Part shown: one piece after another, positions 1-5,978 of the stretch | How the letters are laid out: every line of letters starts with the position of its first letter | How positions within the stretch are numbered: position 1 is the first letter of the stretch | DNA from: JBEBXQ01 sp040391535 | GTDB lineage: Bacteria; Bacteroidota; Bacteroidia; Cytophagales; Spirosomataceae | NCBI GenBank assembly: GCA_040391535.1 | Contig: JBEBXQ010000191.1 | Span: 1-5,978, forward strand | Reading direction: 5' to 3' | DNA: 5,978 bases | Made by a program: the position numbers and the translations under genes | The notes under the pieces: generated by a model | Seen by the model: the letters and a program-made list of their open reading frames with translations, nothing else | The model's database searches: none | What the model was told of the DNA's origin: nothing

Positions 1-2347
1 ACGTAAGCTCCAGGTTTTCAAGGGAAGCCAGTTCTGTTGCCGACTCTTTTTCATCGGCATACGGTCTTCTTGTAATGAGTGTCTGGTATAAAACCGCCGC
101 ATTGGTCGCAGGACCCGTATCACCGGATATTCCGTAACTCAAACGCAACCGTGCAAAACTAACAGCGGGTAACCGTTCCATAAACGCCTCCCGGTCGATA
201 TTCCAGGATGCGGCCACAGTCCAGGTCGGCAACCATCTGGCGATAGCCGATTTTCCGAAACGGTTGGAGCCATCGTACCTAAGGTAGGCGTTGAAATTAT
301 ATTTGTCATTAAAAGTATAGCCGGCACCACCGTAGAAACCCGCAAAGCGTTCATATCCACGGGTCATTCCGTAATACTGAAAATTGCTTTCGATAGTTTG
401 TTTCAGTATCCTGTAATCAACAAAAGGAGCACCGCCCTGATCATACTGATAACCATATCCCGTAAAATTGCTGTTCTGACGGTTGGTGAACTTGATTTCC
501 TGTCCGACCAGTAAATTCACAGCATGCTTATCCTGAAAAATGCGGTTGTAGGTCAGGTTATTCCGCACATTATAGAAGCTCATCCGGTTCTGATTGGTAT
601 TGTAAAAACCCCCGCGCGGTAACACCACCACAGGTTCGCTATCAGGATCATCCGGATTTCTGTAAAGAAATTTATTGCGGTCGGCAATCGTCGATGTTTC
701 ATTGGCCCGGTATGCATTGGCCATATTTGAGTTCTCGGTAATCTGATGTTCCTGGCTGGTTTCCACGTACCGCAGCGCACCCAGAAAATCAAATTTAAGG
801 TGATCGGTCAGCTTATAGGACAAATCAGCCTGCAAACGGATATCCGCCAGGTTAATATCAATGTAATTATTCTCCAGTTCATGAATAATATTAAACGGGG
901 CAAAATTTCTCCTGAAGAATTCCAGGTTACCGTTTTCATCATACGCACGCATGGTGCGGCTGGTGTTGAGCGCATAACTGAACGGATTGATATCAAAATC
1001 ACGTTCGTACTTTCCTTCTACCGGATTACTCTGCCGGGTAACAGACCCTGGTGCACGTTGCTGCCGCACAGAAGCCAGTGTGGAAAAACCTACCGAAAGC
1101 TTATCTGACAGCTCATAACTGTTCCTGAAATTCAGTGTATATCGTTTTACATTATCAGCAATGGTCCATCCGTTGTCGTTCAGATAACTGGCTGAAAAAT
1201 AAGACTGGGATTTATCCGTCCCGAACGAAACACTCAGAGAATGCTCCTGCACAAAATTATTCCTGAAAAGCAGATCAAACCAATCCGTATTGGCTCTGGC
1301 ATACCCCAGCAGATAGTCTCTTTTGGCTTCAGGGCTGTTTACAATACCGAAACCAGTCTCGTCATACTGCGCAATCAAATCGTAGTATTTACCATAAATA
1401 CCATAATCCGGATTATCCAGAACATTTGAATTGAGGTACCCTTTTCTTTCAAGCTCTCCCAGCACCGACATCTGCTTTGCAGAGTTCATAATATTATAAT
1501 TGCGGTACATGGGCTTCATCATCGTACTGAAGTTTCCGCTATAGGTAATCACCGGCTTTCCGGTCTTTCCTTTTTTGGTGGTGATAACGATCACACCATT
1601 CATGGCACGCGCTCCGTACAATGCCGTTGCCGCCGCATCTTTCAGTATATCAAAACTTTCTATATCATTCGGATTAAGGCCCGCCACTGCTGAACCCAGC
1701 AAAGTAGTGGGATCACCACTGGAAAGCTGATCATTGGAAATATTCACGATATCTTCCTGTACCACTCCATCTACTACCCACAGCGGTTTGTTATCGCCGT
1801 TCAGGGAAGTAGCTCCTCTGATTCTAATTTTCGGTGCAGCTCCGAAAGTTCCTGAAACATTCTGAATGGACACCCCTGCTGCCCGTCCTTCGAGCATACG
1901 GCTGACATCAGGCAAACCGTCAATTTTAACGTCATCCACTTTTAACGTCACCGCAGAGCCTGTAAATTTATTTTTGTCAATCTGCTGATATCCTGTCACA
2001 ACCACATTCTGAAGGCCAATCGCATCCTCTTCCAGTACAATCGTCATTACCGCCTGCGCCCTGACTTCCCTGGTCTGATAGCCAACCATACTGACAGAAA
2101 GCATGGCTCCATTTGTAACGCCTGCCAGCTCAAAATGGCCATCCGCATCGGTAACCGTCCCGCGGGTAGTCCCCAACACGCTGATGGTCACACCAATAAG
2201 CGGTTGTTCATTAGCATCCACTACCCTGCCTTTGATATCCAGGGCCAATGCCAATGCATTCAGGTTTCCGTTAACCAAAAATAAAACAGCCAGTAAAAAG
2301 CAGCGGAATAACAAGCTGTATTCGCGAGTCTGATAATATTGCTTCAT
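1..2347 (-). CDS. SusC/RagA family TonB-linked outer membrane protein (C-terminus beyond window)
   Basis: This is the outer-membrane beta-barrel of a SusC/SusD-type pair, which imports glycans, peptides or other large nutrients using TonB energy. My reading of the reverse strand gives 782 uninterrupted codons. Residues 12-36 form a signal peptide (hydrophobic core LLAVLFLVNG, then ALALA). Residues 37-105 are a carboxypeptidase-regulatory-like domain (KGRVVDANEQPLIGVTI, GTVTDADGHFEL). A TonB-box-like segment, NVVVTGY, is at 114-120. The plug domain follows from about 125, with PLWVVDGV at 188-195 and the family signature at about 223-261 (NPNDIESFDILKDAAATALY, then GARAMNGVIVITTKKGK). The barrel starts after that. 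An in-frame TGA directly before the ATG fixes the start. There is no N-terminal STN domain, so FecR/sigma-type signalling through this protein is not expected. Family members are usually about 1000-1100 residues, so roughly 250-300 are missing at the left edge. The substrate cannot be told, and a SusD partner would lie outside the window. Confidence 0.96.
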   Translation of the reverse strand, partial: MKQYYQTREYSLLFRCFLLAVLFLVNGNLNALALALDIKGRVVDANEQPLIGVTISVLGTTRGTVTDADGHFELAGVTNGAMLSVSMVGYQTREVRAQAVMTIVLEEDAIGLQNVVVTGYQQIDKNKFTGSAVTLKVDDVKIDGLPDVSRMLEGRAAGVSIQNVSGTFGAAPKIRIRGATSLNGDNKPLWVVDGVVQEDIVNISNDQLSSGDPTTLLGSAVAGLNPNDIESFDILKDAAATALYGARAMNGVIVITTKKGKTGKPVITYSGNFSTMMKPMYRNYNIMNSAKQMSVLGELERKGYLNSNVLDNPDYGIYGKYYDLIAQYDETGFGIVNSPEAKRDYLLGYARANTDWFDLLFRNNFVQEHSLSVSFGTDKSQSYFSASYLNDNGWTIADNVKRYTLNFRNSYELSDKLSVGFSTLASVRQQRAPGSVTRQSNPVEGKYERDFDINPFSYALNTSRTMRAYDENGNLEFFRRNFAPFNIIHELENNYIDINLADIRLQADLSYKLTDHLKFDFLGALRYVETSQEHQITENSNMANAYRANETSTIADRNKFLYRNPDDPDSEPVVVLPRGGFYNTNQNRMSFYNVRNNLTYNRIFQDKHAVNLLVGQEIKFTNRQNSNFTGYGYQYDQGGAPFVDYRILKQTIESNFQYYGMTRGYERFAGFYGGAGYTFNDKYNFNAYLRYDGSNRFGKSAIARWLPTWTVAASWNIDREAFMERLPAVSFARLRLSYGISGDTGPATNAAVLYQTLITRRPYADEKESATELASLENLELT

Positions 2348-2423
2348 TCAAATTCAGGTAAGGCTTTCGGAAAAAACTTGATCTATAGTAAATCGGTTAC
2401 TCAATAATACGCATAAATGAAAT

Positions 2424-2454
2424 CAAATGTAGCTTTTCAATGAATTGTTTGAAA
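2424..2454 (-). promoter_or_regulatory. Candidate Bacteroidota-type promoter for the SusC gene
   Basis: On the minus strand, TACATTTG (2431-2424) matches the Bacteroidota -7 element TAnnTTTG exactly. It is preceded, with a 19-bp spacer, by TTTC (2454-2451), three of four matches to the -33 element TTTG. The ATG lies about 76 bp downstream, which gives a 5' leader of about 70 nt. There is no clear Shine-Dalgarno sequence in front of the ATG, which is common in this phylum. The consensus is established knowledge; its use here is inferred. Confidence 0.5.
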
Positions 2455-2523
2455 CAGAAAAACGTAATTTATGAAAATAATACAAAATATAATCAGACTT
2501 TATCCATCTGTCTTTATCAGCTT

Positions 2524-2582
2524 ATCCGGCTGCCCTGTTTTCCCGGATTGACAATTTCCGATAATCTGCTGATCAAATCCGG
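2524..2582. repeat. Alternating short inverted repeats (ATCCGG / CCGGAT / ATCCGG)
   Basis: ATCCGG at 2524-2529 is the inverse of CCGGAT at 2543-2548. CCGGATT at 2543-2549 is also the perfect inverse of AATCCGG at 2576-2582. The middle copy could therefore pair with either flank, with loops of 13 or 26 nt. This could be an operator or a leader structure upstream of ftsY. However, the arms are only 6-7 bp and the same word recurs inside the coding regions here, so chance is a real alternative. Confidence 0.25.
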
Positions 2583-2594
2583 TTAAAACTCCAC

Positions 2595-2603
2595 TATTTT
2601 TTG
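2595..2603 (+). promoter_or_regulatory. Weak candidate -7 element upstream of ftsY
   Basis: TATTTTTTG resembles the Bacteroidota -7 element TAnnTTTG with one extra base, and lies 46 bp before the ftsY ATG. I see no matching TTTG at the expected distance upstream, so the assignment is weak. A short AAGGA (2641-2645) precedes the ATG by 4 bp and may act as a ribosome-binding site. Confidence 0.25.
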
Positions 2604-2649
2604 TAAAATTGCCTGATCAATAGGATCATCTCAAAATTTAAAGGACAGA

Positions 2650-3606
2650 ATGGGCATATTCGGTTTTTTTTCAAAAGAAAAAAAAGAAACCCTGGACAAA
2701 GGGCTGGAAAAAACGAAAGATTCGTTTTTCGGGAAATTGTCTAAGGCGTTAATCGGGAAAGACAAGGTAGATGAGGAAGTTCTGGATGAATTGGAAGAAA
2801 TCCTGATCAGTTCTGATGTAGGGGTAGAAACTACTGTCAAAATTATCGACCGGATAGAAAAACGGGTTTCCAGAGATAAATATACCGGTACAGATGAACT
2901 GGATCAGATCCTGAGAGAAGAAATTCAGAGACTTTTGACTGAAAACAAATCGGTGGATGTCCTGGATAGTTTTGAAACAGAGCATTTACCCAAACCTTAC
3001 GTACTGATGGTAGTAGGTGTCAACGGTGCCGGTAAAACCACCACCATTGGAAAGCTGGCCTATCAGTTCAATAAAAGAGGCCATAAAGTAGTACTGGGTG
3101 CCGCTGATACTTTCCGTGCCGCCGCAGTTGACCAGTTGAAAACATGGGGACAGCGCGTAGGCGTTGAGGTGATTGACCACGGCATGAACACCGATCCGTC
3201 GTCGGTAGCGTATGATGCTGTTAAAAGAGGGGTGGAAAACGGTGCGGATGTAATCATTATCGACACAGCCGGGCGTCTTCATACGAAGGTCAACCTGATG
3301 AATGAGCTCGGTAAAATAAAAAGAGTGATTCAAAAGTTCCTTCCGGATGCCCCGCATGAAGTGCTGCTGGTACTTGATGGCAGCACCGGACAAAACGCTG
3401 TTATTCAGGCACGTGAGTTCACCAAAGCCACTGAAGTAACTTCTCTGGCGATTACCAAGCTTGACGGAACCGCGAAAGGAGGAGTAGTGATCGGAATTTC
3501 AGATGAATTCCGGATTCCGGTTAAATATATTGGTGTAGGAGAAAAAATGGATGATCTGCAGGTATTTGACCGGCAGGAATTCGTAGATTCTTTATTTAAA
3601 AAGTAA
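2650..3606 (+). CDS. ftsY: Signal recognition particle receptor FtsY
   Basis: FtsY is the membrane-associated SRP receptor GTPase. It docks SRP-bound ribosomes (Ffh plus nascent membrane protein) at the SecYEG translocon. The 318-residue protein has a short N-terminus with FGFF and lysines (3-12), fit for lipid association. It lacks the long acidic A domain of the E. coli protein, as is usual in Bacteroidota. The helical N domain spans about 20-105 and the GTPase G domain about 115-318. Visible motifs are the P-loop GVNGAGKTTT (123-132), DTFRAAA (153-159), DTAGRL (205-210), TKLDGTAKGG (269-278), GVGE (295-298) and DDLQVFD (301-307). All key residues are present and the length is normal. An in-frame TGA at 2614-2616 and AAGGA 4 bp before the ATG support the start. 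The gene is divergent from susC and 48 bp upstream of the secreted protein gene. The usual downstream neighbour rimO is not present. Confidence 0.98.
   Translation: MGIFGFFSKEKKETLDKGLEKTKDSFFGKLSKALIGKDKVDEEVLDELEEILISSDVGVETTVKIIDRIEKRVSRDKYTGTDELDQILREEIQRLLTENKSVDVLDSFETEHLPKPYVLMVVGVNGAGKTTTIGKLAYQFNKRGHKVVLGAADTFRAAAVDQLKTWGQRVGVEVIDHGMNTDPSSVAYDAVKRGVENGADVIIIDTAGRLHTKVNLMNELGKIKRVIQKFLPDAPHEVLLVLDGSTGQNAVIQAREFTKATEVTSLAITKLDGTAKGGVVIGISDEFRIPVKYIGVGEKMDDLQVFDRQEFVDSLFKK
2664..2685 (+). repeat. Perfect 9-bp A/T hairpin with T8 and A8 tracts inside the first codons of ftsY
   Basis: Eight T (2664-2671) and a C are followed by the loop AAAA (2673-2676), then G and eight A (2678-2685). 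This makes a perfect 9-bp stem with a tetraloop starting 12 nt after the ATG. It encodes residues 5-12 (Gly-Phe-Phe-Ser-Lys-Glu-Lys-Lys). The A/U stem is weak. The two 8-base homopolymers are potential slippage sites, but here the reading frame is intact. Confidence 0.6.
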
Positions 3607-3654
3607 ATGTAACGATAAGCCCCTTTACCCTTACCTTTTAACTCAATCAGAAAC

Positions 3655-5358
3655 GTGCTCATCAGATTTCTCCGACGATTTTCCGTTTTTTTGCTGTTTC
3701 CTTTTATTTCACTGGCACAGCCCTCATCACAGGTTTCGCTGACAGATATGACTGCTTTTCAGGGACATCCGAACAGCAACTGGTTCCTTTATAAAAACAT
3801 CCATATTCACCCCTTTAAATCCGGAAAAATAAAAACCGAAGCCGGATCAGGCATCCTTGCCGGGAAACCCGGACAAGCCTTATTAACCGGACAAAACTTC
3901 GGAAACGTGCATCTTGCTCTGGACTTCATGGTTGCGCCGGAAGCGAAGGGAGCCGTTGTATTGCCGGGGGGTATTAAAATACTGCTTGCCGACAGTCCGT
4001 TTCATCCTGCGACAGATTCCTCCACGATCGGGTATACAGGACAAATCCCTTTGCAACATGCCGGTAAGGCGCCGGGATTATGGCAGCGTCTGGAGGTTTT
4101 CTATGATGCCGTCATTCCAGGGAACCCCGGCTATACAAGAATTAACTCCCTTAAAATAAATGGTGTGGTTATTCAGCAGAATATCTACTACAAAGCTGAC
4201 GTTACACAGCCACAGCCACTGAAGTTTCAGGTTGACAAAGGACTCATAGCGTTCCGTCATCTGTACTTTATGCCCCTGCTGGACAGTAAACCGCTTCATA
4301 TCAGTAGTATGACTTATAAAAAGTATTCCGACAGCTGGGACAAAGCTGAGCTCCAAAAGCTTGAGCAACAGTCGGATGCGCCGGTTCTCTCGCAGGAATA
4401 CGGCAACGGGGCGAGGGAATTTCATCTTGTTTTTGAAGGAAACCTCACAGCTGACGAAGCAGGCGAATATCAGTTTTCAATGATCTATACAGGATCTTTC
4501 GGACAACTGGAGGTGGACGGCAAGCCGGTGATTAATTACCGGGAAAGTTCTTCACAGGACGTTCAAACCGGCAACGTGCTGCTCAGTAAAGGTACACATC
4601 CGTTCAGGCTTCGTTATTCCAAAATCCCCTGGCGGTCAGCCGCGCTCGGTTTAGTCGTAGAAAAAGAAGGAATCAAACCTTACGGACTTCATGCGTTATC
4701 CTCTCTGCCTGAACCAGAACCTAAGCCCCGTTTTTCCGTAAATCCTGTTACTCAGCCCGAAATGGTGCGGTCGTTCATCGCTTATGGAGACGAAAAGAAC
4801 AAACGGACACATTGTCTTTCTGTAGGTACACCCGAAGGCTGGCACTATACCATGGATCTGAACAAAGGGGCGCTGTTACAGGTATGGCGCGGGCACTTTG
4901 CCAATACAACAGACATGTGGTATGAACGGGGCGAGCCCCAACTGTTAACCCCTGCCGGACTAACCATGGCACTTTCAGGGAGAAGCAGTTATGCGTTGCT
5001 GACCGACAAGGCAACCATCTGGCCCGATTCTTCCGGATTTGATTTCAAAGGGTATACGCTGGACAAAGATCGCCTGCCTGAAATCCGCTTTCAGAAGGAA
5101 CAGACCATTGTGTATGATAAAGTGACACCGTCACAAAATGGCATCAGACGAACCATCCGGACAGAAGGGGCTCCGGTAACAATCAATGTTACGGCTGCAA
5201 CACATATCGAACAGGTTGAAAAAAGGCTGTTCCGCGTTGACGATGATTATTATATTCAGAGTGAAAAAGGGACCGAACTTGTTCTGAAGGATATGCAGGG
5301 AACACAAATGCTGCTGATCTCAGCAGGAAAAAGTGCCACCTATAATATCATTTGGTAA
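3655..5358 (+). CDS. Secreted DUF1080-like / PA14-like domain protein of unknown activity
   Basis: A 567-residue exported protein. Residues 1-22 are a signal peptide (LRRFSVFLLFPFISLAQ), with cleavage likely near Ala21-Gln22. Residues about 27-210 look like the concanavalin-type fold of DUF1080 (PF06439, annotated 3-keto-disaccharide hydrolase or family-16-like). Supporting motifs are TDMTAFQG, GNVHLALDFMVAP, GLWQRLEVFYDA and a late NGVVI. Residues about 245-340 resemble a PA14-type sugar-binding domain (EFHLVFEGNLTADEAGEYQF, GQLEVDGKPVI, LLSKGTHPFRLRY). After a PEPEPKP linker (352-358), residues 365-567 resemble the beta-rich region found beside cytochrome c domains in large dehydrogenase-like proteins of Planctomycetes and Bacteroidota (SVGTPEGWHYTMDL, VWRGHF, MWYERGE). 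No CXXCH haem motif is present. The start is GTG: an in-frame TAA lies at 3616-3618 and no ATG falls between it and the signal peptide. The gene may share transcription with ftsY. A periplasmic or surface role with carbohydrate is inference. Confidence 0.88.
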   Translation: MLIRFLRRFSVFLLFPFISLAQPSSQVSLTDMTAFQGHPNSNWFLYKNIHIHPFKSGKIKTEAGSGILAGKPGQALLTGQNFGNVHLALDFMVAPEAKGAVVLPGGIKILLADSPFHPATDSSTIGYTGQIPLQHAGKAPGLWQRLEVFYDAVIPGNPGYTRINSLKINGVVIQQNIYYKADVTQPQPLKFQVDKGLIAFRHLYFMPLLDSKPLHISSMTYKKYSDSWDKAELQKLEQQSDAPVLSQEYGNGAREFHLVFEGNLTADEAGEYQFSMIYTGSFGQLEVDGKPVINYRESSSQDVQTGNVLLSKGTHPFRLRYSKIPWRSAALGLVVEKEGIKPYGLHALSSLPEPEPKPRFSVNPVTQPEMVRSFIAYGDEKNKRTHCLSVGTPEGWHYTMDLNKGALLQVWRGHFANTTDMWYERGEPQLLTPAGLTMALSGRSSYALLTDKATIWPDSSGFDFKGYTLDKDRLPEIRFQKEQTIVYDKVTPSQNGIRRTIRTEGAPVTINVTAATHIEQVEKRLFRVDDDYYIQSEKGTELVLKDMQGTQMLLISAGKSATYNIIW

Positions 5359-5477
5359 ACGCGGTCACTTTGGTAGTAATGGCCGGTATCCTGTTTTTTC
5401 TGGTATCAGCGGTACTGCCAGTCTATTTTTCAGGAGGGAAAATTCATGTTGGATCACAGATCATTCAACGTAAGTGA
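5346..5477 (+). pseudogene. C-terminal remnant of a membrane protein paralogous to the downstream gene
   Basis: Read in the frame that ends at TGA 5475-5477, this stretch encodes a hydrophobic helix (AVTLVVMAGILFFLVSAVLP) followed by VYFSGGKIHVGSQIIQRK and stop. It aligns with the end of the next protein (SAILPIYFMGGKIQIGNYII, then QRGS), with 15 of 22 residues identical from the Ser-Ala onward. Similarity starts at about 5358, exactly where the upstream gene ends, and the rest of the gene is missing. An in-frame TAA lies at 5343-5345 and there is no ATG before the helix. The best reading is a truncated paralogue left after deletion. Alternatively, a TTG at 5352, overlapping the upstream stop, could start a 41-residue single-helix protein. 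Its base composition is like the genome average, unlike the AT-rich downstream copy, so the two copies are old and diverged. Confidence 0.65.
5433..5446 (+). repeat. 14-bp direct repeat shared with 5906-5919
   Basis: GGAGGGAAAATTCA occurs here and again at 5906-5919, in the same reading frame, encoding Gly-Gly-Lys-Ile in both. It is the best conserved DNA block between the remnant and the intact membrane protein gene. It is explained by common descent of the two coding sequences rather than by a separate repeat element. Confidence 0.8.
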
Positions 5478-5500
5478 CAGCCATTTTACCTGCAGGATCA

Positions 5501-5953
5501 ATGAAACAATGCGTCATGAACCTCCGAAACTTCGCCTATCACTATTGTGTCAGACACCTTGGAACGGAATCAGCAGTATCAGAGTATACTTCTAAATTTT
5601 TCAGTTACCTCTTGTTCTACTATATGACGTTTCTTGTATTGCTGGTTCAAATTTATGTATATATATCCGGCCCAGGCAAGCCCATAAAACTATCATTTGT
5701 AATAAATATAATCCTTGGAGTTATATTCATTTTAATTCCGATGCGGTACCTGGTAAGTTTTCTATTAAAGTGGGTAGGCGATACTCCGATTCCCGACGAA
5801 CTATCTGACAATGAATACAGCAGATTAAAAGCATTTACACTAATAACCATCTTTACAGGTCTCGTTTTATTAATTATATCGGCCATTTTACCTATCTATT
5901 TCATGGGAGGGAAAATTCAAATCGGTAATTATATCATCCAGCGCGGAAGTTAG
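5501..5953 (+). CDS. Small three-helix membrane protein of unknown function
   Basis: I do not recognise the family. The protein is about 150 residues. A polar N-terminus (MKQCVMNLRNFAYHYCVRHL) is followed by three hydrophobic helices. Counting from the ATG at 5501, these are at about 34-55 (FSYLLFYYMTFLVLLVQIYV), 65-90 (SFVINIILGVIFILIPMRYL) and 112-135 (FTLITIFTGLVLLIISAILP). Between helices 2 and 3 is an acidic loop, WVGDTPIPDELSDNEYSRLK. The tail GGKIQIGNYIIQRGS follows helix 3. An inner-membrane location is inferred. Start choice is uncertain: GTG at 5474 overlaps the preceding TGA, ATG at 5501 has AGGA 3 bp upstream, and ATG at 5516 is also possible. The gene is clearly more AT-rich than its neighbours, which hints at different origin or relaxed constraint. 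It is the intact relative of the remnant just upstream. Confidence 0.75.
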   Translation: MKQCVMNLRNFAYHYCVRHLGTESAVSEYTSKFFSYLLFYYMTFLVLLVQIYVYISGPGKPIKLSFVINIILGVIFILIPMRYLVSFLLKWVGDTPIPDELSDNEYSRLKAFTLITIFTGLVLLIISAILPIYFMGGKIQIGNYIIQRGS

Positions 5954-5978
5954 ATGAATAAATTATCCACCTGCCAAG
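5954..5978 (+). CDS. Possible start of another gene (cut by window edge)
   Basis: An ATG directly abuts the TAG of the membrane protein gene and opens a frame MNKLSTCQ that runs off the window. GGAAG at 5945-5949 sits 4 bp upstream and could serve as ribosome-binding site. The abutting arrangement fits an operon. Only eight codons are visible, so identity cannot be judged. Confidence 0.3.

Larger units (their letters stand above)
2348..2649. other. Divergent intergenic region between susC and ftsY
   Basis: This 302-bp AT-rich stretch separates two divergently transcribed genes. It holds the candidate susC promoter near 2424-2454, a set of short inverted ATCCGG repeats between 2524 and 2582, and a weak candidate ftsY promoter near 2595-2603. 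I see no tRNA, no convincing small ORF and no strong rho-independent terminator. The rpmB-rpmG-DUF4295 genes that often precede ftsY in Bacteroidota are absent. Confidence 0.7.

Noticed and set aside
746..1108. A 120-codon plus-strand frame opposite the SusC gene.
   Set aside because: It lies entirely antisense to the barrel-coding part of the SusC gene, has no plausible protein character, and is a shadow of the real gene.
2986..3393. A 135-codon minus-strand frame across the GTPase region of ftsY.
   Set aside because: It is fully antisense to a strongly supported conserved gene, and its composition is explained by the codons of ftsY.
3607..3654. A terminator between ftsY and the secreted protein gene.
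   Set aside because: The 48-bp gap contains no visible inverted repeat with a T run, so co-transcription remains possible.
5122..5134. Hairpin GTGAC-ACC-GTCAC as a possible terminator.
   Set aside because: It lies inside the secreted protein gene, has only a 5-bp stem and is not followed by a T tract.
5340..5362. Programmed -1 frameshift joining the secreted protein to the hydrophobic fragment.
   Set aside because: The fragment is in the -1 frame, but no X-XXY-YYZ slippery site is present and the secreted protein ends in a natural-looking beta strand (ATYNIIW).
5446..5595. A 49-codon frame starting at ATG 5446 with an ideal AGGAGGG ribosome-binding sequence 7 bp upstream.
   Set aside because: The AGGAGGG is coding sequence for the conserved Gly-Gly-Lys of the remnant and recurs, almost intact, in the paralogue where no ATG follows. 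The frame overlaps the membrane protein gene and encodes no recognisable pattern.

Overview
The window looks like a chromosomal segment of a Bacteroidota bacterium, most likely a Cytophagales-type organism (Dyadobacter- or Spirosoma-like; this finer placement is inference). The reasons are a SusC/RagA-type TonB-linked outer-membrane protein, a short FtsY of the type common in Bacteroidota, and a promoter of the TTTG-N19-TAnnTTTG type. A large secreted protein also joins a DUF1080-like domain to a PA14-like domain. Base composition is mid-GC over most of the window. It becomes visibly AT-rich in the 302-bp intergenic region (2348-2649) and in the last gene.

Layout. Positions 1-2347 (minus strand) hold the first 782 codons of a SusC/RagA family nutrient transporter whose C-terminal barrel runs off the left edge. 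A 302-bp divergent intergenic region follows, with a good candidate promoter for susC and a weaker one for ftsY. From 2650 everything reads on the plus strand. It contains ftsY (signal recognition particle receptor GTPase), then after 48 bp a 567-residue secreted three-domain protein with a GTG start. Next comes a short fragment (about 5346-5477) that encodes only the C-terminal end of a membrane protein, then an intact small three-helix membrane protein (5501-5953), and possibly the first codons of another gene at 5954.

How the parts relate. SusC is the outer-membrane uptake half of a system whose lipoprotein partner (SusD) would be expected beyond the left edge. FtsY is a housekeeping gene for co-translational membrane targeting and has no obvious functional link to its neighbours. 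The secreted DUF1080/PA14 protein is probably periplasmic or surface-exposed and may bind or process carbohydrate, but its activity cannot be read from the sequence.

The most unusual point is at the right end. The fragment after the secreted protein gene is a diverged paralogue of the last 40 or so codons of the next membrane protein, with 15 of 22 residues identical in the final stretch. This suggests a decayed tandem gene family, or less likely a tiny single-helix protein expressed by translational coupling. No tRNA, rRNA, CRISPR array, insertion sequence or convincing rho-independent terminator was seen.
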